This document shows, one piece after another, positions 18,445 through 29,227 of a stretch of 64,000 nt of DNA. Origin of the DNA: Salinispora tropica CNB-440 (GTDB lineage Bacteria; Actinomycetota; Actinomycetes; Mycobacteriales; Micromonosporaceae); assembly GCF_000016425.1 (NCBI RefSeq), contig NC_009380.1:2980144-3044143 (forward strand), given 5' to 3'. The position numbers were made by a program, and so were the translations under genes. How positions within the stretch are numbered: the first letter of the stretch is position 1; each line of letters starts with the position of its first letter. The notes beneath the pieces are model-generated. The model saw nothing but the letters and a program-made list of their open reading frames with translations, was not told the DNA's origin and did no database searches.

Positions 18445-18950
18445 GTGCCGGTGGTGCGTCGTGGTGAACTGACCGATGAGGCGTGGGCGGTGATCGCGCC
18501 GCTGCGTCCCCAGCCTGGTGGAGCGCGGGAGCGGTGGCGGGATCACCGTCAGGTCATCAACGGGATCTTGTGGAAGCTGCGCACGGGCGCGCCGTGGCGT
18601 GACCTGCCGGAACGCTTCGGGCCGTGGAAGACCTGCCACGAACGGCTGCGCCGCTGGACGGCTGACGGCACGTGGACCGGATCCTGGCGGCGGCGCAGGT
18701 GCATGACGACGGCATTCCGGTGCAGTGGACGATCAGCATCGACTCGTCGATCGTGCGGGCGCACCAGCATGCCGCTGGCGCCCGCAAAGAGGGGGCTCCG
18801 CATCAAGTCCGGCGACGCCTGGTGCGCAAGATGGCGAGGCCATCGGACGATCCCACGGCGGGCTGAGCACGAAGATCCACCTCGCCGTCGACGGACGCGG
18901 CCGGCCGCTGTCGATCCTGCTCATCTGGCTTCGATGATCACTCAGGATCC
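18445..18950 (+). pseudogene. IS5-family DDE transposase, frameshifted and truncated
   Basis: The first frame (from about 18445) gives VVRRGELTDEAWAVIAPL and the WKLRTGAPWRDLPERFGPW region, the N-terminal part of IS5-family transposases. The reading then continues in a second frame (VQWTISIDSSIVRAHQHAAGA, carrying the first DDE aspartate) and in a third (GRSHGGLSTKIHLAVDGRGRPLS). One shift could be programmed in this family, but two shifts and loss of everything after RPLS show decay. The remaining DDE residues are absent. Confidence 0.85.
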
Positions 18951-18953
18951 ACG

Positions 18954-19466
18954 TTAATCGACGATCATGCCGTCGATCTGCTCCCGGAGGATGTCGGCTT
19001 GGCCGCAGTGCCGTGCCAACTCACGGATCATGTGCACGTAGATGTAGCGCAGCGACACCCTGCCCAGACGGGGATGAGGCACAGTGTCGTCGAGGGCAAA
19101 CCCGGCTGCGATCTGCCTCGATCGATCACAGACCACGGTGTACTCCAGGATGACGTCTGCGACCGTCTCGTCCGAGCTGACCTGCCAACTGGCGTCGTCA
19201 CCGAACGAGTTACCAGTGATCTGTTCACGCCGCTGCTGTTCCAGGCAATGCTGGAACCAGTGCCGCTCAACAGCGGCGGCGTGTTTGACGAGACCGATGA
19301 GCGTGGTGAGCGAGGGCACCAGGCTCCGGCGGGCGTCATCCTCCGACAGCCCTCGGAGCTTGGCGATGATGACATCGCGGTACACATCGATGAAGGCTTC
19401 CAGAAGCGCGCGCTCCGGGGCAGTGCTCGCGAGTTCCTCGCTGTCGAGCGGCCGGGCAGTCGTCAC
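18954..19466 (-). CDS. DinB/DUF664-family protein
   Basis: The 170-residue protein has a four-helix DinB-like pattern: LLEAFIDVYRDVIIAKLRGL, HAAAVERHWFQ with its candidate metal histidine, and a final IRELARHCGQADILREQID, which carries the conserved H of DUF664 proteins. Such proteins are thiol- or metal-dependent enzymes or stress proteins. The start is a GTG at 19466. It lies wholly between the inverted repeats of the insertion sequence and faces the dead transposase, so it looks like a passenger gene. The function is unknown. Confidence 0.7.
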   Translation of the reverse strand: MTTARPLDSEELASTAPERALLEAFIDVYRDVIIAKLRGLSEDDARRSLVPSLTTLIGLVKHAAAVERHWFQHCLEQQRREQITGNSFGDDASWQVSSDETVADVILEYTVVCDRSRQIAAGFALDDTVPHPRLGRVSLRYIYVHMIRELARHCGQADILREQIDGMIVD

Positions 19467-19572
19467 ATCGACACCCTAACCCTCTGAGGTAACCGTCCCG
19501 CCCGACCAAGATCGACGGGACGCGCCCTAGGCGATCTTGCCTCTCTTGCTTGGGGCCGTACGATCTCCGCTC

Positions 19573-20154
19573 ATGGGCAGCAGCTATCAGACCATCCTCG
19601 CCACGGGCGATCTCGCCCATGTCCGTGCGGCAGTTGCCGTGTCGCAGCAGGAGGTTGTGATCATTCCGGTCGCCGAGGGCCGGTGGGCGGTGGTGCCGAT
19701 GCAGAAGGCCGGCATCTACGCCGAGACCGAGAACCTGGCGGAGCTGCTGAGCCTGGCTCAGGGTAGCGTGGCCGCCTCGTTCGACGTGTTCGACTCCGAT
19801 GTCATGGTGGTCAAGCTGTTCCGCGATGGTCGTAGCTATCACGAGTACCTGTCTGATCAGGCCTACCTCGTAGAGTTATGGGACGATGACGACAATGAGA
19901 TCCTGGTCGATCTACTCGGCCGACCCTACCCGCCGGGCTTGAGTGCGCCCTCAGGTGCCTACGGTGCCGACCCGGCAATGTTCGCCGCGCTCGGCGTCGA
20001 GCCGATTGATGAGGCACAGTTGGACGTCGCGCTCAGCCGGCCGGAACTCAGGGCAGAGGAGCAGCATCACGCGATCCTGCATGCGCTGAATCTCGATTGC
20101 GGTCCGCTGACGACATCTTTCGAGAAGGCCACTGCATCGGGTTTGGGCGTCTAG
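19573..20154 (+). CDS. Hypothetical protein
   Basis: The 193-residue acidic protein starts at ATG 19573. It is alpha/beta in appearance, with no signal peptide, membrane segment or motif I recognise. Notable stretches are ILATGDLAHVRAAVA at the N-terminus and VELWDDDDNEILVDLLGRPYPPG in the middle. Codon use is normal for the replicon. It lies between two insertion sequence remnants. The overall look resembles small cytoplasmic proteins of immunity or cargo type in actinobacteria, but I do not assign a role. Confidence 0.6.
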   Translation: MGSSYQTILATGDLAHVRAAVAVSQQEVVIIPVAEGRWAVVPMQKAGIYAETENLAELLSLAQGSVAASFDVFDSDVMVVKLFRDGRSYHEYLSDQAYLVELWDDDDNEILVDLLGRPYPPGLSAPSGAYGADPAMFAALGVEPIDEAQLDVALSRPELRAEEQHHAILHALNLDCGPLTTSFEKATASGLGV

Positions 20155-20180
20155 GCCAGTTTCAACTACACTCGCCATAG

Positions 20181-20297
20181 TGTCACGCGGGTCCTGGTAC
20201 CGATCTGTCACGCAGGTCCCGAGACCGGACATCGTGACTGGAGCGTTGTCGGGCTCCACTTGATGCGTGACGGATCGGGGTCAGATGATCCGTGACA
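20181..20297. repeat. Short direct and inverted repeats, probable mobile element scar
   Basis: TGTCACGCGGGTCC at 20181 recurs as TGTCACGCAGGTCC at 20206, 25 bases on. Inverted copies of the core (CGTGACGG about 20265, CGTGACA at 20291) follow. The pattern resembles the outer ends of an insertion sequence, but no transposase is attached. Confidence 0.4.
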
Positions 20298-20372
20298 CGT
20301 CCGGCTAGACGATCTTGGGTTTGATGCTGGGCTAAGCGTAACGGCGGGCGCCAATCGTGCGGTTAGCCTGTT

Positions 20373-20732
20373 GTGGTGGGTAGTGAGTTCGAGCGGGCGT
20401 TGCGGCTGATGCGGCGGCATGACCCGCAGTTGGCGGAGGGCGGCTTCGGCTGGCTGCGTGAGATGGCCGGGGCGCATGTTGACGATCTGATCGTCGAGTT
20501 CGGCCGGGAGACCGATCACGCGCTGCGGTGCTGGTTGCTGGAACTCATCGGGGAGACCCGTTCTCCGCGATCGTTCGACTTGCTGGTCGCGCAGCTGCAG
20601 GGCGAGGACGAATTATTGCGCGATTGGGCAGGCCGAGGTCTGCGGCTTCTAGACACGAAGGAGGCGCGGCGGGTGTTGTGGCAGCACAAGCAGAACCAGC
20701 CGCCCGGGGCCGCTCCGGTTTTCGGGCCTTGA
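20373..20732 (+). CDS. Hypothetical HEAT-repeat-like protein
   Basis: This frame of 119 residues begins with GTG. It has the helical pattern of a small HEAT/armadillo protein (DDLIVEFGRETDHALRCWLLELIGETRSPRSFDLLVAQLQGEDELLRDWAGRGLRLL). Such proteins usually mediate protein contacts. The frame is uninterrupted and its codon use fits a real gene. It lies among insertion sequence remnants and may be cargo. The function is unknown. Confidence 0.6.
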   Translation: MVGSEFERALRLMRRHDPQLAEGGFGWLREMAGAHVDDLIVEFGRETDHALRCWLLELIGETRSPRSFDLLVAQLQGEDELLRDWAGRGLRLLDTKEARRVLWQHKQNQPPGAAPVFGP

Positions 20733-20868
20733 ACCGGGCGATCGGTTGATGGTGACGCGGGCGACCTCGGCATCAGCTCGTCGCCGTGCTGGTTGCGGAA
20801 GGTGTGGTCGGCGGCCTTGACGGTGACGGCGAGCCCGGCGAATCTCACGACCAGGACTGCAATTCCAT

Positions 20869-20889
20869 GATCGACAGGACACGACCTAG
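20869..20889. repeat. Extra IS right end, abutting the next element
   Basis: The 21 bases ending in CTAG match, as reverse complement, the left end at 18400 with three mismatches. The final CTAG (20886-20889) is also the first four bases of the next element, so two elements are joined at one target site. Confidence 0.65.
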
Positions 20890-20937
20890 GCCGTGTCTCC
20901 TGGATCTTCGACCCCGGATCAGCTGTCTACGTCTGTC

Positions 20938-21035
20938 GTGAGTGGGCGGTTCGAGCTGACCGAGGTCGAGTACGCACGGATCGCGCCGTTGCTGCCGGCG
21001 ATGACACCGCAGCGCGGCGCCGACCAGGGCGAGGA
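20938..21035 (+). pseudogene. IS5-family transposase, N-terminal fragment
   Basis: From GTG 20938 the frame gives VSGRFELTEVEYARIAPLLPA, the typical opening of an IS5-family transposase. Similarity is lost after about 30 residues. It points towards the C-terminal fragment at 22862-23160, and together they bracket the passenger region. Confidence 0.7.
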
Positions 21036-21039
21036 ACAC

Positions 21040-21168
21040 CTACCGCCGGTCGCGGATCACGAACCCGATCCGGCAACTGGCATCCTCGAGGTGCATGACG
21101 AGATTCTTCACCGCCTTTACCACCCAGAAGGCGCTCGGGTGCGAGGTGAGTGAGGTTACGTCATTGCC
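21040..21168 (-). pseudogene. Integrase-core (rve) transposase fragment
   Basis: The minus frame reads TSHPSAFWVVKAVKNLVMHLEDASCRIGFVIRDRR and stops. This matches the HPT..WV..QARNL.M.L....RF.IRDRD core seen in integrase-type transposases, cut off just before the second catalytic region. It is a scrap of a second element type inside the IS5-like one. Confidence 0.55.
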
Positions 21169-21278
21169 CGGACGAGGGCGGAGTAGGTCGGCCTGCCAGT
21201 GAAGATCGACAGCCGGTGAACGAGGAGACCAGTTCCGTTGTCTCCTCGCCACCTCAGTTATGCGCTTCCGCTGCCATG

Positions 21279-22475
21279 TCAGTCGACCAGAATCTCCTTT
21301 CCCTTGCGGTCCTCGTGCCGGTAGTCCCCGTGCTTGCGGTCCTCGTGCCGGTAGTCCCCGTGCTTCCGGCCCTCGTGCCGGTAGTCCCCGTGCTTCCGGC
21401 CCTCATGCTTGTCTCGCTTGCGCGCCTCGCTCGTGAGGCGGGCGAGTTCGGTTTCGAAGGTTATTTTGTGTCCCTGCTCGTCCGTCTTGATGTCGAGGAA
21501 GAGTGCGGCAGCGTCCGGGTCACCCAGCTGGTTTGACCTTGTGATCGCGGCGGTGTAGTAGTCGATCGCGTTCTGCTCCGACTCGATTGAGAACCGGAGG
21601 TTCATGGCGGGACCGTTGACGAAACCGGCGAGGTTGGACACCTTTCGATAGTTCTGAACTTCCCTCTTTCCGAGTCCGGCAAGCAGCGCGCCTAGGGCTG
21701 CCTCGCCAGTGGATACGGCGACCTCGGCCATGGTCTCGTACTGTCCCCACTGCCAGGACGCCACTGCGAGTGCCGAGTCGGAGCCGCCAGTCAGCGTGAG
21801 GTAGAACGGCTCGGAGTAGTTCGGTCCAGGCGTAACATTGAGGGGAACGTCCTTGACGGGCGGGGCCTGCGGCACGGTAGCCTTGCCTCCCTCCAGAGCA
21901 CGACGTGCCTCGGTGAGCAGGTCCGCCGCTTCGGCCTGCCACCGGGCGAGAGAGCGCAGGGTTTCATACGCCTTACGGTCAGGTGCTTCCTCCGCCCAGG
22001 CCATGAGCGCCTGCTCGGCCTGCAGGGCCTGGCGGATCGCTACCCGCACGTTATACGTGTTGTCCTGGATGCTGTAGATCTCCGACATTCCGATCTCGGA
22101 CTTGTAGTGGTCCCAGTACTCGACATCGGCGACCGACTCCCAGACGTTGGCCAAGTCGGTGAGGTCCTTGCGGTCTGCCGCCTCGGCATAGAGGTTGTAC
22201 TGCTGGTGGGCGTTGGCCTGGGTAACCGCCGCGGCGTTCAGTAGCTCGTCTACTGACGAGGCGTTGTACGCCCCTTGTGGGCTTGTGTCGAACAGGGCTG
22301 GATACGACGCACATTGGGCCCAACCAAGTGGGCACAGTTCCGACGCGGCCGAATTCGGCTGCGTGGCCGATAGCCCGGTGGCCGACAGGGCGGCTGGAGC
22401 AGACAGGCCGAGCGCGGCGAGAGCGGCTACGCCCACCAGAGCTGATCTTCCCCATATAGTTGTTCGGGTGTGCAT
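21279..22475 (-). CDS. Secreted ferritin-like protein with His/Lys-rich repeat tail
   Basis: This is a 398-residue protein. ATG 22475 is chosen because GGAGG lies nine bases before it. A signal peptide runs to about residue 32 (LVGVAALAALGLSAPAALSA). Two helical bundles follow (around 60-180 and 220-350), with ferritin-like acidic and histidine positions such as NAHQQYNLYAEAADRKDL, VADVEYWDHY, IESEQNAIDYY and TDEQGHKITFE. The last 40 residues are four 10-residue units of the form H-E-G/D-R-K-H-G-D-Y-R. The tail could bind metal or polyanions. It sits inside an insertion sequence remnant and so was probably brought in with it. The exact family is uncertain. Confidence 0.72.
   Translation of the reverse strand: MHTRTTIWGRSALVGVAALAALGLSAPAALSATGLSATQPNSAASELCPLGWAQCASYPALFDTSPQGAYNASSVDELLNAAAVTQANAHQQYNLYAEAADRKDLTDLANVWESVADVEYWDHYKSEIGMSEIYSIQDNTYNVRVAIRQALQAEQALMAWAEEAPDRKAYETLRSLARWQAEAADLLTEARRALEGGKATVPQAPPVKDVPLNVTPGPNYSEPFYLTLTGGSDSALAVASWQWGQYETMAEVAVSTGEAALGALLAGLGKREVQNYRKVSNLAGFVNGPAMNLRFSIESEQNAIDYYTAAITRSNQLGDPDAAALFLDIKTDEQGHKITFETELARLTSEARKRDKHEGRKHGDYRHEGRKHGDYRHEDRKHGDYRHEDRKGKEILVD
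21301..21420. repeat. 30-bp tandem repeat encoding the decapeptide tail
   Basis: About four units of 30 bp differ at a few positions. The unit length is a multiple of three and keeps the ferritin-like frame open, so copy number can change without breaking the protein. Confidence 0.85.
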
Positions 22476-22861
22476 GGCATGCAACCTCCAGATTCGGAAT
22501 TGGTTGTCGTCGCGGCAGCAAGAGTTGTCCAGGCCGCATGGCAGCTCCGTCGGGCACGACCATGCAAGGCTTTCGCTCGCCCTTGCTGGCATCGGTCCGG
22601 CGGCTGCTGTGTGATTAGGGTGTCGCAGTAGCCAGACACATGACCACAAACACGAAGAAAAGTAGCCTTTCGGGATAGATCGGTCGCACGGAGGCTTCAC
22701 CTGCGCGGGAAGTGACAGTGCGAGTGCCCAGCGGCGTCTGGGGCAGGCTTCACAGCGCATCGGCAGTGAGCAGTCACCGCTGACCGCTTCCGAGTGCGTT
22801 GCCCGGTCTAGCCGGATGACCCCACCGCACGCGGCGCCTCTACGGCCAGGCCCACATCCGA

Positions 22862-23160
22862 CGAAGTAGGTGAATCAGACGATCGGGGACGGGCGGGGCC
22901 GGAACCTGACCAGCCGCCTGACCCCGGGCCAGGACCACGACACCCGCCAGCTGGTGCGACTGCTCGACGACGTGGCCGTGGCCCGCCCCGGCGGGATCGG
23001 CCACCCACGCCAACGCCTCGATTCCCTCTCGGCGGACAAGGCGTAGCTCGCGCGGCAACCGCCGTTCGCTGCGCGCCCGGCGCATCCCCACGACATCCCC
23101 AAAAAGACGACCAGAAGACCCGCGCCCGGAAAGGATCACGCGGTCGCACCAAGCCATGAT
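22862..23160 (+). pseudogene. IS5-family transposase, C-terminal fragment
   Basis: The plus strand reads GDGRGRNLTSRLTPGQDHDTRQL, then LLDDVAVARPGG, then RQRLDSLSADKA and a stop. This is the region from DGRG.PLS..LTPGQ.HD to the ADKAY motif with the second DDE aspartate. Further similarity (ARNRRSLR) follows the stop, so the gene is both 5'-deleted and interrupted. Confidence 0.75.
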
Positions 23161-23174
23161 CCGGGAGACACGGC

Positions 23175-25476
<2,302 letters not shown>

Positions 25477-25483
25477 GGCGTCC

Positions 25484-26656
25484 TCACACCATCGCGTCCG
25501 CGATGGACAGCCCGAACTCACCGCTGCCGTACATGGACAGTGCCCGTTCGGGGTCGTTGATGGCGTGCACCCGGCCGGCGTGTGCGTCACGCCAGAAGCG
25601 CTGGATCGGCTGGCTCGTGTAGATCGCCCGACCACCGGAGTTCTCGAAGAGACGATCCACGGCCTGGATCGCCAGTTCCGTGCCGCGAACCTGGTTGCGA
25701 CGGACCCGCAGGCGCAGTCGCATCGGTAGCTTCTCCCCCGCCGTGACCAGCTCCATCAGCTCGTTCATATCGGCGGTCAGCGCGAGCCAGGCCGCGTCCA
25801 CGTCGGCGGCTGCCCGCGCGACCCGCACCTGTGAGTAGGGGTCCTCGGCAGCCCGCACCCCGGCGTAGGCGGCGCGGACCCGATCACGCATGTGGGTCAC
25901 GTGCGCGTCGTACATCCCGGTCGCCATCCCGATGATCGGGGCGGTGATCGTGTACGGGAAGATCGAGCCGTACGGGATGCGGTAGAGCGGCCCTGGGTTC
26001 TGCTCCTGGCCGGGGCAGACGCACCGGGCCGTGTCGCCGAAGCTGAGCGTTCGGTAGGCCGGAACGAACGCGTCGGACACCACGATGTCGTTACTACCGG
26101 TGCCCCGCAGGCCGATCGTGTGCCAGACATCCTCGATCGTGTAGTCGGCCGCGGGGAGTAGGAAGGTCCGGAAGTCGGCGGGTGCGTCGCCCTCGCCGGG
26201 CACGATTCCGCCGAGTAGAACCCAGCTGGCGTGGTCGCACCCGGAGGAGAAGCTCCACCGCCCACTCACCCGGTATCCCCCATCGACGTCTTGGATCTGG
26301 CCGGTGGGGGCGTAGGAGGACGACATCAGGGTGCTGGGGTCAGCGCCCCACACATCCTGCTGTGCCCGTTCGGGGAAGAGGGCCAGCTGCCAGTTGTGCA
26401 CCCCGATCACCGATGCGACCCAGCCGGTTGAGCCACAGGCACCGGCGATGTCGCGGACACAGCTGAAGAAGGCCGTCGGGTCGGCCTCGAGGCCGCCACA
26501 CCAGGCCGGCTGAAGCAGCCGGAAGAAACCGGTGGAGGCCAGTGACTTGAGGTGCTCGGAGGAGAGCGTCCGGCGATCCTCTGTCTCCTGGGCTCCCTCC
26601 CGCAGGACGGGTAACAGCTCGCGCACCCCCCGTACGACCAGTTCGGCGCCCTCCAT
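25484..26656 (-). CDS. hsaA: Flavin-dependent 3-HSA hydroxylase HsaA
   Basis: The 390-residue group D flavin monooxygenase has the acyl-CoA dehydrogenase fold. Typical stretches are [43 protein letters not shown] and, near the end, [17 protein letters not shown]. It hydroxylates 3-HSA to a catechol with FMNH2 from HsaB. ATG 26656 follows GGAGGG; the open frame upstream runs into the operator region. It is the first gene of the hsaADCB operon. Two KstR boxes stand in the gap to the divergent kshA. Confidence 0.93.
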   Translation of the reverse strand: MEGAELVVRGVRELLPVLREGAQETEDRRTLSSEHLKSLASTGFFRLLQPAWCGGLEADPTAFFSCVRDIAGACGSTGWVASVIGVHNWQLALFPERAQQDVWGADPSTLMSSSYAPTGQIQDVDGGYRVSGRWSFSSGCDHASWVLLGGIVPGEGDAPADFRTFLLPAADYTIEDVWHTIGLRGTGSNDIVVSDAFVPAYRTLSFGDTARCVCPGQEQNPGPLYRIPYGSIFPYTITAPIIGMATGMYDAHVTHMRDRVRAAYAGVRAAEDPYSQVRVARAAADVDAAWLALTADMNELMELVTAGEKLPMRLRLRVRRNQVRGTELAIQAVDRLFENSGGRAIYTSQPIQRFWRDAHAGRVHAINDPERALSMYGSGEFGLSIADAMV

Positions 26657-26702
26657 GACATCCCTCCGGTGGCTTGGCTGACGAACGTGACGATCCCTAT
26701 AA

Positions 26703-26716
26703 TAGAACACGTTCTA
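26703..26716. promoter_or_regulatory. KstR operator (perfect palindrome)
   Basis: TAGAACACGTTCTA is a perfect 14-base palindrome and fits TNNAACNNGTTNNA. It is 47 bases before hsaA and should control the hsaADCB operon. Confidence 0.9.
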
Positions 26717-26746
26717 CCTGGCGGCTACCATACGAACAGCAGGACC

Positions 26747-26760
26747 TGTAACACGTTCCA
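26747..26760. promoter_or_regulatory. KstR operator
   Basis: TGTAACACGTTCCA fits the KstR consensus. It lies 19 bases before kshA and 30 bases after the first box. Two boxes in one divergent gap suggest each promoter has its own site. Confidence 0.85.
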
Positions 26761-26778
26761 TCACAACCGAGGAGCGAC

Positions 26779-27912
26779 ATGACCAACGTCGAGGCAGTAC
26801 GCACGATCGACAGCGGGGTTCTGCCCACCAGGTTTGCCCGCGGCTGGCACTGCCTGGGACTGGCCGACTCCTTCCGCGACGGTCAACCCCACGCCGTCGA
26901 GGCGTTCGACACCAGGCTCGTGGTCTTCGCCGACTCGACGGGCGCACTGCACGTACTCGACGGGTACTGCCGGCACATGGGCGGCGATCTGACGATGGGC
27001 ACCATCAAGGGCGACGAGATCGCCTGCCCGTTCCACGACTGGCGCTGGCGCGGCGACGGTCGCTGCACCGCAGTGCCGTACGCCCATCGAGTTCCGCCCC
27101 GCGCCCGCACCCGCTCCTGGCCCACCTGCGAGGAGAATCGTCAACTGTTCGTCTGGAACGACCCGCAGGGCGCCCCACCGCCGCCGGAGCTCACGATCCC
27201 GCGCATCGAGGGCGCCCACTCCGACGAGTGGAGCGCCTGGACCTGGGACTCGATTCGAATCGACGGCGCCAACTGCCGCGAGGTCATCGACAATGTCGTC
27301 GACATGGCGCACTTCTTCTACATCCACTTTGCTTTTCCGACGTTCTTCAAGAACGTGTTCGAGGGCCAGGTAGCCGCGCAGTTCCTGGAAACCCGGCCCC
27401 GGCCGGACGTACCGGTCTCCGCGAGACAGTCCGGCGATGCGACGCTCCGCTCGGAGGCCGCCTACTACGGACCCGCATACATGATCGACTATCTCTTCAA
27501 CAACTACCGCGGCATCAGGGTGGAGTCCGTACTGGTCAACTGCCACTACCCTGTATCGGCCAACTCGTTCGTGCTGCAGTGGGGCATCATCGTCAAGCAG
27601 CTACCCGGCCTCACCGCCGAACAGGCCGACAAGGCCGCAGCGAAGTTCGCGGCCGGCATCGGGGTCGGCTTCCGGCAGGACGTGGAGATCTGGAAACACA
27701 AGAGCCGGATCGACAATCCGCTCCTCTGCGCCGAAGACGGCCCGGTCTACCAGCTCCGCCGCTGGTACGAACAGTTCTATGTGGACGTTGACGAGGTTAC
27801 CGAAGACATGGTGGCCCGCTACGAGTTCGAGGTCGACACCAGCAGAGCCGTCGAGACCTGGACCGCCGAGGTGGCGGCCAACCTCGACCGACAAGCCGAT
27901 TCCGCGTCATGA
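26779..27912 (+). CDS. kshA: 3-ketosteroid 9-alpha-hydroxylase oxygenase KshA
   Basis: The 377-residue Rieske oxygenase has Cys64-x-His66 and Cys83-xx-His86 for the [2Fe-2S] cluster. The mononuclear iron site is in NVVDMAHFFYIH (Asp175, His178, His183). KshA hydroxylates C9 of a 3-ketosteroid; together with KstD this opens the B ring. Start ATG 26779 has GAGGAG upstream. The stop overlaps the next small gene (ATGA), and kshB follows, so oxygenase and reductase are in one operon. Confidence 0.93.
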   Translation: MTNVEAVRTIDSGVLPTRFARGWHCLGLADSFRDGQPHAVEAFDTRLVVFADSTGALHVLDGYCRHMGGDLTMGTIKGDEIACPFHDWRWRGDGRCTAVPYAHRVPPRARTRSWPTCEENRQLFVWNDPQGAPPPPELTIPRIEGAHSDEWSAWTWDSIRIDGANCREVIDNVVDMAHFFYIHFAFPTFFKNVFEGQVAAQFLETRPRPDVPVSARQSGDATLRSEAAYYGPAYMIDYLFNNYRGIRVESVLVNCHYPVSANSFVLQWGIIVKQLPGLTAEQADKAAAKFAAGIGVGFRQDVEIWKHKSRIDNPLLCAEDGPVYQLRRWYEQFYVDVDEVTEDMVARYEFEVDTSRAVETWTAEVAANLDRQADSAS

Positions 27913-28172
27913 ACCGCATCGACCCGCTGACCGAGCGGCAGACGTATCTGATCGGCGGCTTCGCGGAGCTGTCCTGTGCCCGCTGCGCCGCCCTGGTCCG
28001 GGTACGCAAGTCGAGCCCACAGCAGACCAGCGTGCAGTGGAGCACCCGGGCCGTCCGCCAATGCCCCGTGCTGACCGGCAACGAACAGCCGCACACGCCC
28101 GTGCCCACCTGCCCCGACCTGCGCACGAGCATTCAGCACGCGGTGCGTACCGGCAGACTGGAAGTGACGTGA
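27909..28172 (+). CDS. Small four-cysteine protein between kshA and kshB
   Basis: The 87-residue protein overlaps the kshA stop by four bases and the kshB start by one, so it is clearly translated with them. It has Cys23-x2-Cys26 (ELSCARC) and two more cysteines near 52 and 67 (QCPVL, TCPDL), a possible zinc-ribbon arrangement. There is no signal or membrane segment. I do not recognise a family. A role in KshAB maturation or assembly is only suggested by position. Confidence 0.75.
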   Translation: MNRIDPLTERQTYLIGGFAELSCARCAALVRVRKSSPQQTSVQWSTRAVRQCPVLTGNEQPHTPVPTCPDLRTSIQHAVRTGRLEVT

Positions 28173-29161
28173 TGTACCACCGGCTGCGCGTCACCAGGGT
28201 GATCGAAGAGACGCCCGATGCGCACTCTCTGGTCCTGAGCGTGCCACCGGATCTGGCCCCGACGTTCGCCTACCGCCCCGGCCAGTACCTCACCCTCCGG
28301 GTGCCGCACAGCCACGGAATCGCGGCCCGCTGCTACTCGCTGTCCAGTTCTCCGTACACGGAGACCGACCTGAAGATCACGGTCAAACGCGTACCTGATG
28401 GGCCGGCGTCGAACTGGATCTGCGACCACATCCGCGTCGGAGCCGCCCTGGAGCTCATGCCGCCGGCCGGCACGTTCACCCCCGCCTCGCTCGACGACGA
28501 CCTCCTACTCCTCGCTGGAGGCAGCGGCATCACCCCGGTGATGTCCATCATCAAAGCCGTACTCGCCGGCGGTCGTGGCCGGCTTGCCCTGGTGTACGCG
28601 AACCGTGACCAGGGCTCGGTCATCTTCGCCGCCGAGTTGGCCGCGCTCAGCGAGCAGCACCGCGACCGGCTGAGCGTGATCCACTGGCTGGACAGTGAGC
28701 GCGGCACCCCAGAACCGGCCACGCTGGCGACCCTGATCACCCCTTGGGCCGGGCGGGAGGCGTACGTCTGCGGTCCGGCACCCTTCGTCGCGGTAGCCCA
28801 CGACACGCTACAGCGGGCTGGTGTCCCGGCGAATCGGATCCGGGTCGAACGCTTCGAGGTCGAGGAACGGCGCTCGGCTGACGACCGCGACGCCACCCTG
28901 GAGGTTGAGCTCGACGGCCAGACCCACCGGCTGCCGTGGCCCGCCGGTGCCCGCCTGTTGGACGTGCTGATCGCGGCCGGGCTGAATGCACCGTTCTCCT
29001 GCCGCCAGGGCCACTGCGGTGCCTGCGCCTGCCGATTGCTGGACGGTCAGGTCGATCTCGTGCACAACGAGATCCTGGAGGAGGAGGACTTCGCCGAGGG
29101 CTATACCCTCGCCTGCCAGGCCGTCGCCCGCAGCGAACAGGTGTCGGTCACCTACTACTGA
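28172..29161 (+). CDS. kshB: 3-ketosteroid 9-alpha-hydroxylase reductase KshB
   Basis: The 329-residue reductase has an FAD domain (RPGQYLTL, RCYSLSSSP at 53-61), an NAD domain (LLAGGSGITPVMS at about 113-125, YVCGP at 198) and a C-terminal plant-type [2Fe-2S] domain with Cys277, Cys282, Cys285 and Cys315. It passes electrons from NADH to KshA. The ATG overlaps the preceding stop by one base (TGATG). The length is usual for KshB. Confidence 0.92.
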   Translation: MYHRLRVTRVIEETPDAHSLVLSVPPDLAPTFAYRPGQYLTLRVPHSHGIAARCYSLSSSPYTETDLKITVKRVPDGPASNWICDHIRVGAALELMPPAGTFTPASLDDDLLLLAGGSGITPVMSIIKAVLAGGRGRLALVYANRDQGSVIFAAELAALSEQHRDRLSVIHWLDSERGTPEPATLATLITPWAGREAYVCGPAPFVAVAHDTLQRAGVPANRIRVERFEVEERRSADDRDATLEVELDGQTHRLPWPAGARLLDVLIAAGLNAPFSCRQGHCGACACRLLDGQVDLVHNEILEEEDFAEGYTLACQAVARSEQVSVTYY

Positions 29162-29227
29162 CCGGCGGCAACCGCGTCCACGGTGACGAGAGAGTCGAGG
29201 TTGGCGCGACGCGGCAGGGCGCCTCAC

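Larger units (their letters stand above)
18400..19530. mobile_element. IS5-type element remnant with passenger gene
   Basis: Inverted repeats of 24 bases at 18400-18423 and 19507-19530 differ at three positions. Each ends in CTAG, the target of several IS5-group elements. Between them lie a broken transposase and an intact DinB-like gene on the other strand in place of the transposase 3' part. The left CTAG supplies the fadD3 stop codon. The element is probably inactive. Confidence 0.75.

Noticed and set aside
21301..21420. 30-bp tandem repeats resembling a small CRISPR array
   Set aside because: There are no unique spacers. The repeats are in frame and encode the decapeptide tail of the ferritin-like protein.
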